From Prorocentrum cordatum (taxonomy: Eukaryota > Sar > Dinophyceae > Prorocentrales > Prorocentraceae): a stretch of DNA of 64,000 nt. Of the stretch, positions 1-10,000 are shown in pieces (position 1 is the stretch's first letter; every line of letters starts with the position of its first letter). The notes beneath the pieces were generated by a model. It was given only the letters and a program-made list of their open reading frames with translations. It did no database searches and was not told where the DNA came from. A program made the translations under genes and the position numbers. The stretch spans positions 156,259 to 220,258 of the forward strand of contig CAUYUJ010015731.1 of assembly GCA_963575745.1 (NCBI GenBank). The letters run 5' to 3'.

Positions 1-49
1 TCACCTGGCCGTCCAGCCGCGGCGGTGCTCCTCAGCCTGCCTTGTCACA

Positions 50-1441
50 ATGCCAGCACGCGGCAAGGCATCGCCCCCGCCACCCCCGGCCCGTGCGATG
101 GCCCGTGGGAGATTCTGCCGGATCCGCCCGCACCGACTCCCCAGCCAGGTGTCGACGTGGTCTTTGAGCAGGCTCACCTCGAAGACATCCGCCGTACACC
201 AGGGATGGGCGGCAAGACCGCCTGCCAGTGGCAGCGCGCGCTGCGCGCCGAGTGCATTGTCAACAACTTGTCGTTCAAAGACGTAACAAACGACCCGTCC
301 TACGACTGGAAGCAACTGCTTCGGTCTGCCGCTCCGGGTTTCGCTGAGCGCATAATCGGGCAGGGCATCGCCCAGGGTCTCTTTCGCATCATCGAGACAG
401 AGCGCGACCCTAACTACTCCAACACGGATGGCCACGGCAGGCACTTCTTCGAGTTCCGTCGTGCAGACGGTTCAGCCATGCGCCTGCATTACCATAAGAA
501 CGGCCGACCCGATGAGCCCACCTATGTTGGTCCACCACGCGCCGTTGCTCAGCCTGCCGTGCCTGAGCCTGGCGCTGCTCAGCCTCATGTTCCTCGTGGC
601 GGCGCTGCTCAGACTGCCGTGCCTGACGGTGGCGCTGCTCAGCCTGCCGAGACTGGCGGTGATGCCCCACTGCTCTTCACACAGGAGCACCTGCAAGAGG
701 CAGCCTGCTCGCGCCAGATTGTGGGCCGCGACGAAGCCAGCGCCGCTCTCCAATCGCTGTGCACTACCACCATGGCGAGACTGCCCCAGGTGCTGTTGAC
801 ATCACCGATGGCTCAGCATTTGACTGGCTTCGATGGGTGGCACATATCGAAGGTGCGCGCGACGTCATCCGCAATGGCGTCCACAGGGTCTACGCTGTCC
901 GCTGGAATCCACACTGGGCTCCAGAGGCCGTCTTCTGCTACGGCAACAACACCTACAGCACACCGGTGCCCCGCAAATCGCGCTACACAGGCTCGTGGAG
1001 CCACACGCGAATTGTGACTCACCGGAACGCCACTTGGGTGACCGAACCGTTGCTATCTGCGGCCCCTGTGGCAGCTACGCCGTGGCTGGTGTTGCGGGAT
1101 CAAATAACCTGGGAGTGATCTCTGGCAAACGAGATGTGGTGCTTCTCAGCCTGCACTCATGTGACACGCAATGCCGTGCCCTGCAACCGCGTGGTGTTTC
1201 TCAGCCTGCACTCGCAGGTCCTTCGGAGGTCAATTGTTATGAGTTCGGCACGGTCTCGGTCAAGTACAGCGTGCTGTGGGGATCCCGAGATGGGGCCTGG
1301 CTCAAGGTGCTCAAGACGTACTGGAGTGTCCCAGAGCCGGAGTGCCGGCTGATCCTCGGGAGTTGGAACGGCATTTTCAGGCCGTGGCCGGACACGTTCT
1401 GGATCAGGACGGGGGGGTCCGAGCCCGAGATGGAGTGCTAG
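50..1441 (+). pseudogene. Gene A, copy 1 (frameshifted, unrecognised protein)
   Basis: This is a near-identical copy of the gene at 6832-8225. The start ATG at 50 is in the same context (TCACAATGCC). Compared with the intact copy it lacks one C in the run near position 90 and one T near 760 (CGCTGTGCAC against CGCTGTTGCAC), so the frame is broken twice. Between and after the breaks the protein matches the other copy, ending at a stop at 1116-1118. A C-terminal segment (about 1211-1441, ending in EPEMEC) follows in another frame, as in copy 2. Either a recent pseudogene or base-calling errors in short runs could explain the indels. I recognise no domain. The upstream boundary lies outside the window. 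Confidence 0.6.
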
Positions 1442-1885
1442 CGCTCTGCAGTACAAGTGCTTTTCAGCATGCGACATCCTGCGGTGCTTCTCAGCCTGCA
1501 GGGTTCGCAGCGTGCGGTTTGCAATGCATTCCTTTTCAGTAGGCGAGTTCCTGCGGTGTTTCTCAGGTTGCAGGGCTCCGAGGCTCTTCGCTTCGATGCC
1601 AATGTTTTCAGACACCGTAGCTCCGTTCCGTAAACATCTTCCAAGAGCCGCTCGCAACCTTTTTGCAGCTGGCGGTCTGCAGACGTAGTTTGTCTCAGCA
1701 TGCGAGCTCCCGCACGCTTCGCCGGCTTTTGCTGCGCGGACAATTTTCTCACACACGTCAGCGCCGTTTGTAGGCGTCAGAAAAACATGTAGACATTCAC
1801 GAAGGGCTTAGTCTGTATATCGTCACATCATTACATACGCAGTCGTCGAACACATCGGTGTACATTCAGCGCTTTGTCCTTCTAG
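1441..1885. repeat. Shared 3' module, copy 1 (after gene A1)
   Basis: About 445 bp starting GCTCTGCAGTACAAGTGC and ending GCGCTTTGTCCTTCTAG. Nearly the same sequence follows gene A2 (8222-8668), gene B1 (5481-5868, with an internal deletion), gene B3 (17090-17500, shortened) and the partial gene A3 (18987-19432). It carries one exact 16-bp motif and two diverged copies (AGTGCTTTTCAGCATGC, GTGTTTCTCAGGTTGC). No convincing reading frame. It probably includes 3' untranslated and intergenic sequence. Confidence 0.75.
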
Positions 1886-1899
1886 CTGGGTCGCTTCGT

Positions 1900-2290
1900 G
1901 CTGAGGCTGAGGCCGATGCAGGCTGAGGCTGAGGCAGGCTGAGGCTGGGGCCGAGGCCGACGGCAGACTGAGGCTGAGGCTGAAGCAGGCTGAGGCTGAG
2001 GCAGAGGCAGGCTGAGGCTGAGGCTGAGGCTGAGGCAGGCTGATGCTGAGGCAGGCTGAGGCTGAGGCTGAGGCTGATGCAGGCTGTGGCTGAGGCAGGC
2101 TGAGGCTGAGGCCGAGGCTGTGAGCTGAGCAGGCTGGTCTGAGGTAAGGCCGAGGCCGAGGCAGACTCCTCGGATGCTGACAGACTGCCATTGGACTGAT
2201 GCTGAGGCTGACAAAGGTGAGGATTGAGGCTGAGGCAGCTGAGGCTGAGGCACGGCGGAGGTGAGGCTTGAGGCAGGCTGAGGCTGAGGC
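1900..2290. repeat. GCTGAG minisatellite, copy 1
   Basis: Degenerate array of GCTGAG and AGGCTG hexamers broken by GCAGGCTG units. Sister arrays follow the other shared 3' modules at 8683, 17515 and 19445. The long minus-strand open frames here (Ser-Ala-Gln-Pro rich) only reflect a unit length divisible by three. Confidence 0.85.
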
Positions 2291-2591
2291 TAGTGACTGC
2301 GACTGCCGTGCCACTGCGACTGTCCTAGCGAATGCGACAACGACTGCGAGAAACCAGCAGAATTCTACAACTGGATTCTCATCCGAATCTTAGGGGAATG
2401 CTTTCAGATATGCTCTACACAGGGCGTAGGTTGCTTTGTCGGGATCATCTGTTTTTACCTAACAGCGTAGACTGATAGGTTTCTAGTTGACTCAAAAGAG
2501 CTCACAGATCACTCCACAGGGGGGTCCGGGCAGGCGTTGGGAGTTGCCGGCCGGCAGGGTGCCGGGCCTGTGCCGGGCTCGTTTTTCACCA
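2291..2591. other. Spacer repeated elsewhere in the array, no gene seen
   Basis: Starts GACTGCGACTGCC and contains the words GGGGAATGCTTTC and CTCACAGATCACTCC, which recur after 9010, 10831, 13941 and 17843. No gene, RNA or promoter motif recognised. Confidence 0.6.
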
Positions 2592-3020
2592 ACAGTCACA
2601 CACACTTCGTGCTCGTCGACCTCTCAGAACCCCATTCCCAGGCCACATTTCTGAAAAAACCGGATTCAACAGCACACACTTCGTGTTCTTCGAGATCCCA
2701 GAACGCCATTCCAGCCCCATTTAGAATAACCAGATGCAACAGTCACACACTTCGTGCTCTTCGAGATCCCAGAACGCCATTCCCAGGCCACATTCTGAAT
2801 AACCAGATGCAACAGTCACACACTTCGTGCTCTTCGATTTCCCAGAACTCCATTCCCGGGCCACATTTTGGATGCCCGGAGCCAACTGTAGGCCACTTCG
2901 TGCTCTTCGATTTCCCAGAACTCCATTCCCGGGCCACATTTTGGATGCCTGGAGCCAACTGTAGGGCACTTCGTGCTCTTCAAGTTCCCAGAACACCATT
3001 CCTGGGCATGATTTTGAATG
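2592..3020. repeat. 73-bp tandem repeat block 1
   Basis: About six units of a 73-bp repeat beginning CAGTCACACACTTCGTGCTC, with inner words CCCAGAAC and GGCCACATTTTG. Unit spacing measured at 2731 and 2804 is exactly 73 bp. The same repeat precedes B2 (9461-9980 and 10970-11118) and B3 (14080-14505), always just upstream of a gene B copy. Confidence 0.85.
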
Positions 3021-3043
3021 CCCGACGCTTCATACTCCTTCCG

Positions 3044-3065
3044 CCACAGCCGTGTTTGGTTCAGG
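3044..3065 (+). other. Possible degenerate relict spliced leader upstream of gene B1
   Basis: CCACAGCCGTGTTTGGTTCA plus GG aligns to DinoSL (CCGTAGCC, ATTTTGG, CTCAAG) with mostly transition differences and one insertion. The same string lies upstream of B2 (11141) and in a shorter form of B3 (14670), at the same distance from the start codon. The three sites share one origin, so they are not independent support. Confidence 0.35.
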
Positions 3066-3129
3066 ACTTGCTAGTGACACTGCAGTCCACTGCATTCAAT
3101 CGTGCCTCGTCACTAGAGTTTCGATTGCA

Positions 3130-5348
3130 ATGGCGTTCCCCTGGCCGTACCCCCATATCGCACGTTCATCCGCAGCCTCTGCTCCGCGAGGCTCGTCCGA
3201 AGTGTCGCCGCCTCGCGGTGCTTCTCAGCGCTTGCGCCGCCTCGCGGTGCTCTCAGCTGCGAGGAAGGGGGACAGAGCCTGGCTCTGGCGCTGTGCAGCA
3301 TGCTTCTTTTCACGGTTCGCGCGTTTTTTTTTTCCAAATTGTTTTTTTTTTCGGGTTCGAGCAGGGCATGATTGACTGGTAAGCAGGCGGCCACTTCACT
3401 GCGCTAACTTTCGGAAGGGTGTGCGCCACGATAGTGGAGACCGCTGATGCTGATTTTGTCTGTGCATGCGAGGTCGGTGCGTTCCGTGAAGGCTTTCGCC
3501 GAGCAGCGATCAACGTGACAGAGATCCTCAGTAAGCCTTTCGGTGATGGCATTGGCTTCTCGGAGGTCGACAACTACTTGACTCTCTGGGGGTTCCGCGG
3601 GTGCTTCTTCAGCATGCGGAACCTGGACTCTGTGCGAGACAGCAAAAGTTTGCAGGCCTCCTAGCGGCCGAGAGATTGATGCTGTTATTTTACATTTTGA
3701 GGTGAACAAACCAGGCCATGACAAGTTACACGTGGTGATCGCCAACATGCACATCGTGTGCGGCAAGAAACCGCCGACCATCCAGACTCGAAAGCGGACA
3801 GTTCGCCATCTCCGCTTGCACCTGGACTGCATGGCTCAGATTCTCAATGCTTCGGAGCCGCACGTGCCAGTCGTTCTGCTTGTAGTCGGCGACGACAACC
3901 TGACTTTCCAGGAGGCGCGGGAGGCTTACCAGCGACAGCAGAACGACGAGAAGCTCTGGGAGGTCCATGCCACTCCGGCCGACCTCAAAGGCGACCACGT
4001 CGCGGTCTGCGGAGCAGTCGCCCGTTTCTGCTCCATTGCCGTTGGCGCGTCTTTTACGGATCGTGGCATGCGCAACGACGCACACGATGCCGTGGCGGTT
4101 GTGCTCACTCCCCCTGGTGCTTCTCAGCCTGGGGAGAGCAAGAGGCGGAAGATTGTCGTCGAAAACGTCTCCGACGCCGACGCCAGCGTACAGGCGGACG
4201 CCGGGTCTTCTGCGCACTGGGATCGGTCGCCGAGCCCTACTCCTCCGCTTTCACCGACTTCACCGGCTGATCCCGACTACGTCGAGGATGTCGTTCAAAC
4301 TCGCGCGAACGACTTGCACAGGGAGCTGAGGCAGTTTTGGGACGAAAGGTACGACGAGGAGAACGATCCGAAAGTCCTCTTTCATCTCAGTCTCTTGCTT
4401 TTCAAAAAGAGGAAGTCCACGGAGCTAGCGGACACTGATCCAGCTGGTGCTCCTCAGCCTGGCTCGGCATATGACACGGCCTTTGCGTCTCAGGAGGAGA
4501 CTGGCCGAGCCATTCTCTCTGTCCTTCAGCTTCGACATGACTTTCTGCGGAGCAAGAACATCGACGACATGCGCTACGTTCTCACGGAGCCTGAGCGCCA
4601 GGAATTGGTCAGAGTAGCTCGCGACCAGCACGAGCAGTCGCGGCAGCAGCGTGCGCTTCAGGAACGGGATGTCGAAAAGGGAAAAGCGAGAGGCAAGTCT
4701 GCGCCACAAGGGGGCCATGCGGTTCCGCAGGGTCCTAACAAAGGGCCAGGCGGTAAGAAAGGTTCTCACGGTGCTTCTCAGCCTGCGGGAAAAGGTGGCC
4801 AGGCCAAGGGTGCAGGTCTGGGTAGCGTCGCCAAGGTTGTGAAAGACCAGAAGCGTAAGCGGTGGCATCGCCATTTGCAACGTGTGGCCGGTACCAAACA
4901 GATCTGGGAGGTGCTGGCCTTCTCAGGGCGCTTCGACGTTGATTGGTTAACGCAAGCGTTGCAAGCTGATCACAGTGAGGGCCGTGATGCAGCAGTTTCC
5001 GAGGAAGCTCTGCGGCAACAGCGGCGCCGGCTGCACCACCAGAAGGCCGAGGCCATCGCGCGCTACAACGAGGGGGAGCGGCTTTCCCGCCATCTGTCTG
5101 CCCAGGCTGGCCAGCCAAAGCCGAACTTCACGCGCAGGCAGCTGGACGTGTTGCAGAGGTTTGAGAGCGGAGAGCTGCTTCAAATCCGCAACCAAGCGAT
5201 TCTGGCGTTGGGGCACGGCCGTCTGTTCAGGGCCGATGGCGACTACCTGGACATCGGCGGCAGCACGGGCGGTGGCTCCAGGAGCATCATCGATTCTTGG
5301 CAGCCGCCGGACTGGCGTGACTTCCTCAAAGACGATCAGGACATCTGA
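3130..5348 (+). pseudogene. Gene B, copy 1 (5' part broken)
   Basis: Paralogue of the intact gene B at 11244-13436. The ATG at 3130 sits in the same GATTGCAATGGCG context. The first third carries many small indels relative to B2: extra bases in the first motif copy near 3225, losses in the second near 3248, T-run expansions at 3327-3352, and a disrupted motif near 3599. From 3702 to the stop at 5346-5348 the frame is open for 548 codons and matches B2 closely, so the 3' part looks recently functional. It keeps a His-Asp pair (AHDAVAV) where B2 has Arg-Asp. Expanded homopolymers could be decay or sequencing error. For the fold see the B2 entry. Confidence 0.6.
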
Positions 5349-5480
5349 GTTTTGCAAGTCTCCCTGCCCGCGGTGCTTCTCAGCCTGCGGTCTGCCGCTC
5401 TCCAGCTGCGGTCTCGAGCAGTAGTGTTCGAAAGCATGCGAGTTCCTGCGGTGATTCTCAGCCTGCAGGTTTCGCAGCTT

Positions 5481-5868
5481 GCGCTCTGCAGTACAAGTGC
5501 TTTTCAGCATGCGACATCCTGCGGTGCTTCTCAGCCTGCAGGGTTCGCAGCGTGCGGTTTCGATGCATTCCTTTTCAGTATGCGAGTTCCTGCGGTGAGC
5601 TCCGTAGCTCCGTTCCGTAAACATCTTCCAAGAACCGCTCGCAAGCTTTTGCAGCTGGCGGTCTGCAGACGTAGTCTGTCTCAGCATGCGAGCTCCCGCA
5701 CGCTTCGCCGGCTTTTCCTGCGCGGACAATTTTCTCACACACGTCAGCGCCGTTTGTAGGCGTCAGAAAAACATGTAGACATTCACGAAGGGCTTAGTCT
5801 GTATATCGTCACATCATTACATACGCAATCGTCGAACACATCGGTGTACATTCAGCGCTTTGTCCTTC
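5481..5868. repeat. Shared 3' module, copy 2 (after gene B1)
   Basis: Same sequence as the module after gene A1, although the gene before it is unrelated to A. It lacks about 64 bp: GCGGTGAGCTCCGTAGCTCC joins directly where other copies have TTTCTCAGG through CAGACACC. A short B-specific tail (5349-5480) with two motif copies precedes it. Confidence 0.75.
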
Positions 5869-5917
5869 TACAGCCTTCTTTCCGTTGATAACAGTGTTCT
5901 GATGGGTTCGCTTCGTT

Positions 5918-6712
5918 CTAAAAGCGTTGATAGCAGTGTCTCGTTTGCGGACAACTCATTCTATATCAACTCACTGATACCGAGTTTCCTTTCACCATAA
6001 ATGAATGCATACCAGTGTATGTTGGTTACTACAAAAGTGGGTTCCTACAACCGACTTCATGATCGCTATCATCATCGCAGATTTCACTCATCCTCATCAC
6101 CACGACTGGGTCACGTTGGCCTGCGGTGCTTCTCAGCCTGCAGTTCCTTTCGTTACACTGTAGTTGAAGCCGTTCATGGCAGTGACTCGTTTAAAGACAA
6201 CTTTAGTATTGGGGGAAGTGTCGATGGCAGCGTTTCTTTCTACTTATACAAGCGTTGATAGCAGTGTCTCGTTTGTGGACAACTCATTATATATCAACTC
6301 ATTCATACAGAGTTTCTTTTCGCAGCAAGTGAATGCACAGCAGTGTATCTGCATTACTGGCCCCCACTCCATTACCACTATCATCATCAACGATTTCCTA
6401 CACGCGTGTTCGCGGCTGTCGCCATGAGTGAATAGTTTGCAGAGACTTCTCGCATTGATAGCCATGGGTCACTTCAGAGTGAACTCATTTGTGATCTTCT
6501 TTTATTGGAAGTTGAATCGGTTGATGGCAGTGCCTCGTTTTAACTCCACTTTGGTATTGCTAGTAGTGTCAATGCCAACGTTTCTTTTTAATTGTGCAAG
6601 CGTTGATAGCAGTGTCTCGTTTGTGGTTAGTTATAACAGCGTTGACAGCAGTGTCTCGTTTGCGGACGCCTCATTGTACATCAACTCGCTGATACCGGGT
6701 TTCCTATCAACA
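5918..6712. repeat. Three imperfect repeats of about 340 bp upstream of gene A2
   Basis: The block AAGCGTTGATAGCAGTGTCT followed by CGTTTGCGGAC and ATATCAACTC occurs at about 5918, 6249 and 6599, with a partial extra copy near 6640. More AT-rich than its surroundings. Short open frames are not conserved between units. One 16-bp motif copy lies at 6124. Confidence 0.7.
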
Positions 6713-6735
6713 CCATCATCATCATCCTTAACCTC

Positions 6736-6780
6736 CTCGTAGCCATTTTGCTTAGAGCTGTAGCCACATGTTTGCTCGAG
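6736..6780 (+). other. Two tandem relict spliced-leader sequences upstream of gene A2
   Basis: The first (about 6736-6757) contains CGTAGCCATTTTG, a 13-base exact match to DinoSL, followed by CTTAGAG in place of GCTCAAG. The second (6758-6780) directly abuts it: TGTAGCCA, then TTTG, then CTCGAG. DinoSL is the 22-nt leader trans-spliced onto dinoflagellate nuclear mRNAs, and genomic relicts mark genes that arose from retroposed mature mRNA. Two in a row, the downstream one more diverged, is the expected footprint of repeated cycles. The gene A start ATG lies 52 bp downstream. Confidence 0.75.
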
Positions 6781-6831
6781 TTTCACCTGGCCGTCCAGCC
6801 TCGGCGGTGCTCCTCAGCCTGCCTTGTCACA

Positions 6832-7902
6832 ATGCCAGCACGCGGCAAGGCATCGCCCCCGCCACCCCCGGCCCCGTGCGATGGCCCGTGGGAGATTCTG
6901 CCGGATCCGCCCGCACCGACTCCTCAGCCAGGTGTCGACGTGGTCTTTGAGCAGGCTCACCTCGAAGACATCCGCCGTACACCAGGGATGGGCGGCAAGA
7001 CCGCCTGCCAGTGGCAGCGCGCGCTGCGCGCCGAGTGCATTGCCAACAACTTGTCGTTCAAAGACGTAACAAACGACCCGTCCTACGACTGGAAGCAACT
7101 GCTTCGGTCTGCCGCTCCGGGTTTCGCTGAGCGCATAATCGGGCAGGGCATCGCCCAGGTTCTCTTTCGCATCATCGAGACAGAGCGCGACCCTAACTAC
7201 TCCAACACGGATGGCCACGGCAGGCACTTCTTCGAGTTCCGTCGTGCAGACGGGTCAGCCATGCGCCTGCATTACCATAAGAACGGCCGACCCGATGAGC
7301 CCACCTATGTCGGTCCACCACGCGCCGTTGCTCAGCCTGCCGTGCCTGAGCCTGGCGCTGCTCAGCCTCATGTTCCTCGTGGCGGCGCTGCTCAGACTGC
7401 CGTGCCTGACGGTGGCGCTGCTCAGCTTGCCGAGACTGGCGGTGATGCCCCACTGCTCTTCACACAGGAGCACCTGCAAGAGGCAGCCTGCTCGCGCCAG
7501 ATTGTGGGCCGCGACGAAGCCAGCGCCGCTCTCCAATCGCTGTTGCACTACCACCATGGCGAGACTGCCCCAGATGCTGTTGACATCACCGATGGCTCAG
7601 CATTTGACTGGCTTCGATGGGTGGCACATATCGAAGATGCGCGCGACGTCATCCGCAATGGCGTCCACAGGGTCTACGCTGTCCGCTGGAATCCGCACTG
7701 GGCTCCAGAGGCCGTCTTCTGCTACGGCAACAACACCTACCGCACACTGGTGCCCCGCAAATCGCGCTACACAGGCTCGTGGAGCCACGCGCGAATTGTG
7801 ACTCACCGGAACGCCAATTGGGTGACCGAACCGTTGCTATCTGCGGCCCCTGTGGCAGCTACGCCGTGGCTGGTGTTGCGGGATCAAAAAACCTGGGAGT
7901 GA
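6832..7902 (+). CDS. Gene A, copy 2, uncharacterised protein (356 aa)
   Basis: Open from the ATG at 6832 to the TGA at 7900-7902. I chose this start because it is the first ATG after the relict leader and is conserved in copy 1; an in-frame ATG at 6748 lies inside the relict. The protein begins with a Pro-rich stretch. It has a middle part with TACQWQRALRAEC and HFFEFRRADGSAMRLHYH, then four Gln-Pro repeats (residues about 165-200) encoded by a CTGCTCAGCCTGCC-type sequence. A Trp-rich part follows (DWLRWVAHIEDARDVIRNG, YAVRWNPHWAPEAV). I see no signal peptide, membrane segment or known domain. A further coding-like segment lies downstream in another frame (7998-8225), so the true C-terminus may differ through splicing. 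Function unknown. Confidence 0.6.
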   Translation: MPARGKASPPPPPAPCDGPWEILPDPPAPTPQPGVDVVFEQAHLEDIRRTPGMGGKTACQWQRALRAECIANNLSFKDVTNDPSYDWKQLLRSAAPGFAERIIGQGIAQVLFRIIETERDPNYSNTDGHGRHFFEFRRADGSAMRLHYHKNGRPDEPTYVGPPRAVAQPAVPEPGAAQPHVPRGGAAQTAVPDGGAAQLAETGGDAPLLFTQEHLQEAACSRQIVGRDEASAALQSLLHYHHGETAPDAVDITDGSAFDWLRWVAHIEDARDVIRNGVHRVYAVRWNPHWAPEAVFCYGNNTYRTLVPRKSRYTGSWSHARIVTHRNANWVTEPLLSAAPVAATPWLVLRDQKTWE

Positions 7903-7997
7903 TCTCTGGCAAACGAGATGTGGTGCTTCTCAGCCTGCACTCATGTGACACGCAATGCCGTGCCCTGCAATCGCGTGGTGTTTCTCAGCCTGCACTC

Positions 7998-8225
7998 GCA
8001 GGTCCTTCGGAGGTCAAGTGTTATGAGTTCGGCACGGTCTCGGTCAAGTACAGCGTGCTGTGGGGATCCCGAGATGGGGCCTGGCTCAAGGTGCTCAAGA
8101 CGTACTGGAGTGTCCCAGAGCCGGAGTGCCAGCTGATCCTCGGGAGTTGGAACGGCATTTTCAGGCCGTGGCCGGACACGTTCTGGAACAGGACGGGGGG
8201 GTCCGAGCCCGAGATGGAGTGCTAG
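7998..8225 (+). CDS. Gene A, copy 2, candidate C-terminal exon
   Basis: Open segment ending at TAG 8223-8225, containing EFGTVSVKYSVLWGSRDG, AWLKVLKTYW and LGSWNGIFRPWPDTFW. The same segment occurs after A1 (to 1441) and in the truncated copy at 18667-18990, so it is preserved at protein level. It is not in the frame of 6832-7902, and an in-frame stop separates them. The DNA between contains two motif copies (7922 and 7979). An intron or an old frameshift could join the two; I cannot decide. Confidence 0.5.
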   Translation, partial: AGPSEVKCYEFGTVSVKYSVLWGSRDGAWLKVLKTYWSVPEPECQLILGSWNGIFRPWPDTFWNRTGGSEPEMEC

Positions 8226-8668
8226 CGCTCTGCAGTACAAGTGCTTTTCAGCATGCGACATCCTGCGGTGCTTCTCAGCCTGCAGGGTTCGCAGCGTGCG
8301 GTTTGCAATGCATTCCTTTTCAGTATGCGAGTTCCTGCGGTGTGTCTCAGGTTGCAGGGCTCCGAGGCTCTTCGCTTCGATGCCAATGTTTTCAGACACC
8401 GTAGCTCCGTTCCGTAAACATCTTCCAAGAGCCGCTCGCAACCTTTTGCAGCTGGCGGTCTGCAGACGTAGTCTGTCTCAGCATGCGAGCTCCCGCACGC
8501 TTCGCCGGCTTTTGCTGCGCGGACAATTTTCTCACACACGTCAGCGCCGTTTGTAGGCGTCAGAAAAACATGTAGACATTCACGAAGGGCTCAGTCTGTA
8601 TATCGTCACATCATTACATACGCAGTCGTCGAACACATCGGTGTACATTCATCGCTTTGTCCTTCTAG
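8222..8668. repeat. Shared 3' module, copy 3 (after gene A2)
   Basis: Near-identical to 1441-1885, including the CAGACACCGTAGCTCCGTTC stretch missing from copy 2. Runs directly from the gene A stop codon into a GCTGAG array. Confidence 0.75.
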
Positions 8669-8682
8669 CTGGGTCGCTTCGT

Positions 8683-9009
8683 GCTGAGGCTGAGGCTGAT
8701 GCAGGCTGAGGCTGAGGCAGGCTGAGGCTGAGGCCGAGGCCGACGGCAGACTGAGGCTGAGGATGAAGCAGGCTGAGGCTGAGGCAGAGGCAGGCTGAGG
8801 CTGAGGCTGAAGCTGAGGCAGGCTGATGCTGAGGCAGGCTGAGGCTGAGGCTGAGGCTGATGCAGGCTGAGGCTGAGGCAGGCTGAGGCTGAGGCCGAGG
8901 CTGAAGGCAGACTTATGCTGAGGCTGAAGCAGGCTGAGGCTGAGGCTGAGGCAGGCTGAGGCTGAGGCAGGCTGAGGCTGAGGCTGAGGCAGGCTGAGGC
9001 TGAGGCTGT
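8683..9009. repeat. GCTGAG minisatellite, copy 2
   Basis: Same degenerate hexamer array as at 1900-2290, ending GAGGCTGTGACTGCGACTGC. Confidence 0.85.
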
Positions 9010-9460
9010 GACTGCGACTGCCATTGCCACTGCGACTGTCATCGCGAATGCGACTACGACTGCGAGAACAGCAGAATTCTACAACTGGATTCTCATCTGA
9101 ATCTTAGGGGAATGCTTCCAGATGCTCCACACATCGCTGTTAGGTTGCTTTGCCGGGATAATTGTTTGTGTGTCCCAGGGCCCCTTCAGATTACTTCGGG
9201 TCTTTCAGTTTCCCGAGTCGAGCAGCGGCACAGCGTCCTGACCTGCCTACAGGCCCACCGCAGAGCATTCCAATGACAGGCTGGGGGGGCGTGTGTGGCA
9301 TGTTCTCATCACAGTTCTTGCTGAGACAGTCTTTTTACCTAACAGCGAAGACTGATAGGTTTCTAGTGGGATCAAAAGAGAGCAGCAGATCACTCCACAG
9401 GGGGGTCCGGGCAGGTGTTGGGAGTTGCCGGGCGGCAGGTGCCGGGCTCGTTTTTCGCCA
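9010..9460. other. Array spacer, no gene seen
   Basis: Similar to 2291-2591 but with an extra stretch (about 9150-9340) containing TTTGTGTGTCCCAGGGCCCC, which resembles the right end of the CAGGAGG/TGTGTCCTG element family at 25321. No supported gene. Confidence 0.5.
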
Positions 9461-9980
9461 ACAGTCACACACTTCGTGCTCTTCGCCTTCCCAGAACTCC
9501 ATTCCCAGGCCACATTCTGAATACCCGGATGCAACAGTCACACACTTCGTGCTCTTCGAGATCCCAGAACGCCATTCCCGGGCCACATTCTGAATAACCG
9601 GATGCAACAGTCACACACTTCGTGCTCATCGACATCCCAGAACGCCATTACCGGGCCACATTTAGAATAACCGGATGCAACAGTCACACACTTCGTGCTC
9701 TTCGAGTTCCCAGAATTCCATTCCCGGGCCACATTTTGGATGCCCGGAGCCAACTGTAGGCCACTTCGTGCACTTCGAGTTCCCAGAACTCCATTCCCGG
9801 CCCACATTTTGAATGCCCGGCCACATTTGAAATGCCCGGAGCCAATGTAGGCCACCTTTTTTTCGTGCTCTCGAGTTCCCGAAACTCCCTCCCGGGCCAC
9901 ATTTTGAATGCCCGTAGCCAACTGTAGGCAACTTCGTGCTCTTCGACTTCCCAGAACTCCCATTCCCGGGCCACATTTTC
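9461..9980. repeat. 73-bp tandem repeat block 2
   Basis: About seven units of the CAGTCACACACTTCGTGCTC repeat, some shortened, running into a GAG tract. Confidence 0.85.
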
Positions 9981-10000
9981 AGCAGGGGCAAGAGCACGAC

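Noticed and set aside
3327-3352. Programmed frameshifting at the T runs in gene B1
   Set aside because: B2 and B3 lack the runs and several other lesions are nearby, so decay or read error is simpler.
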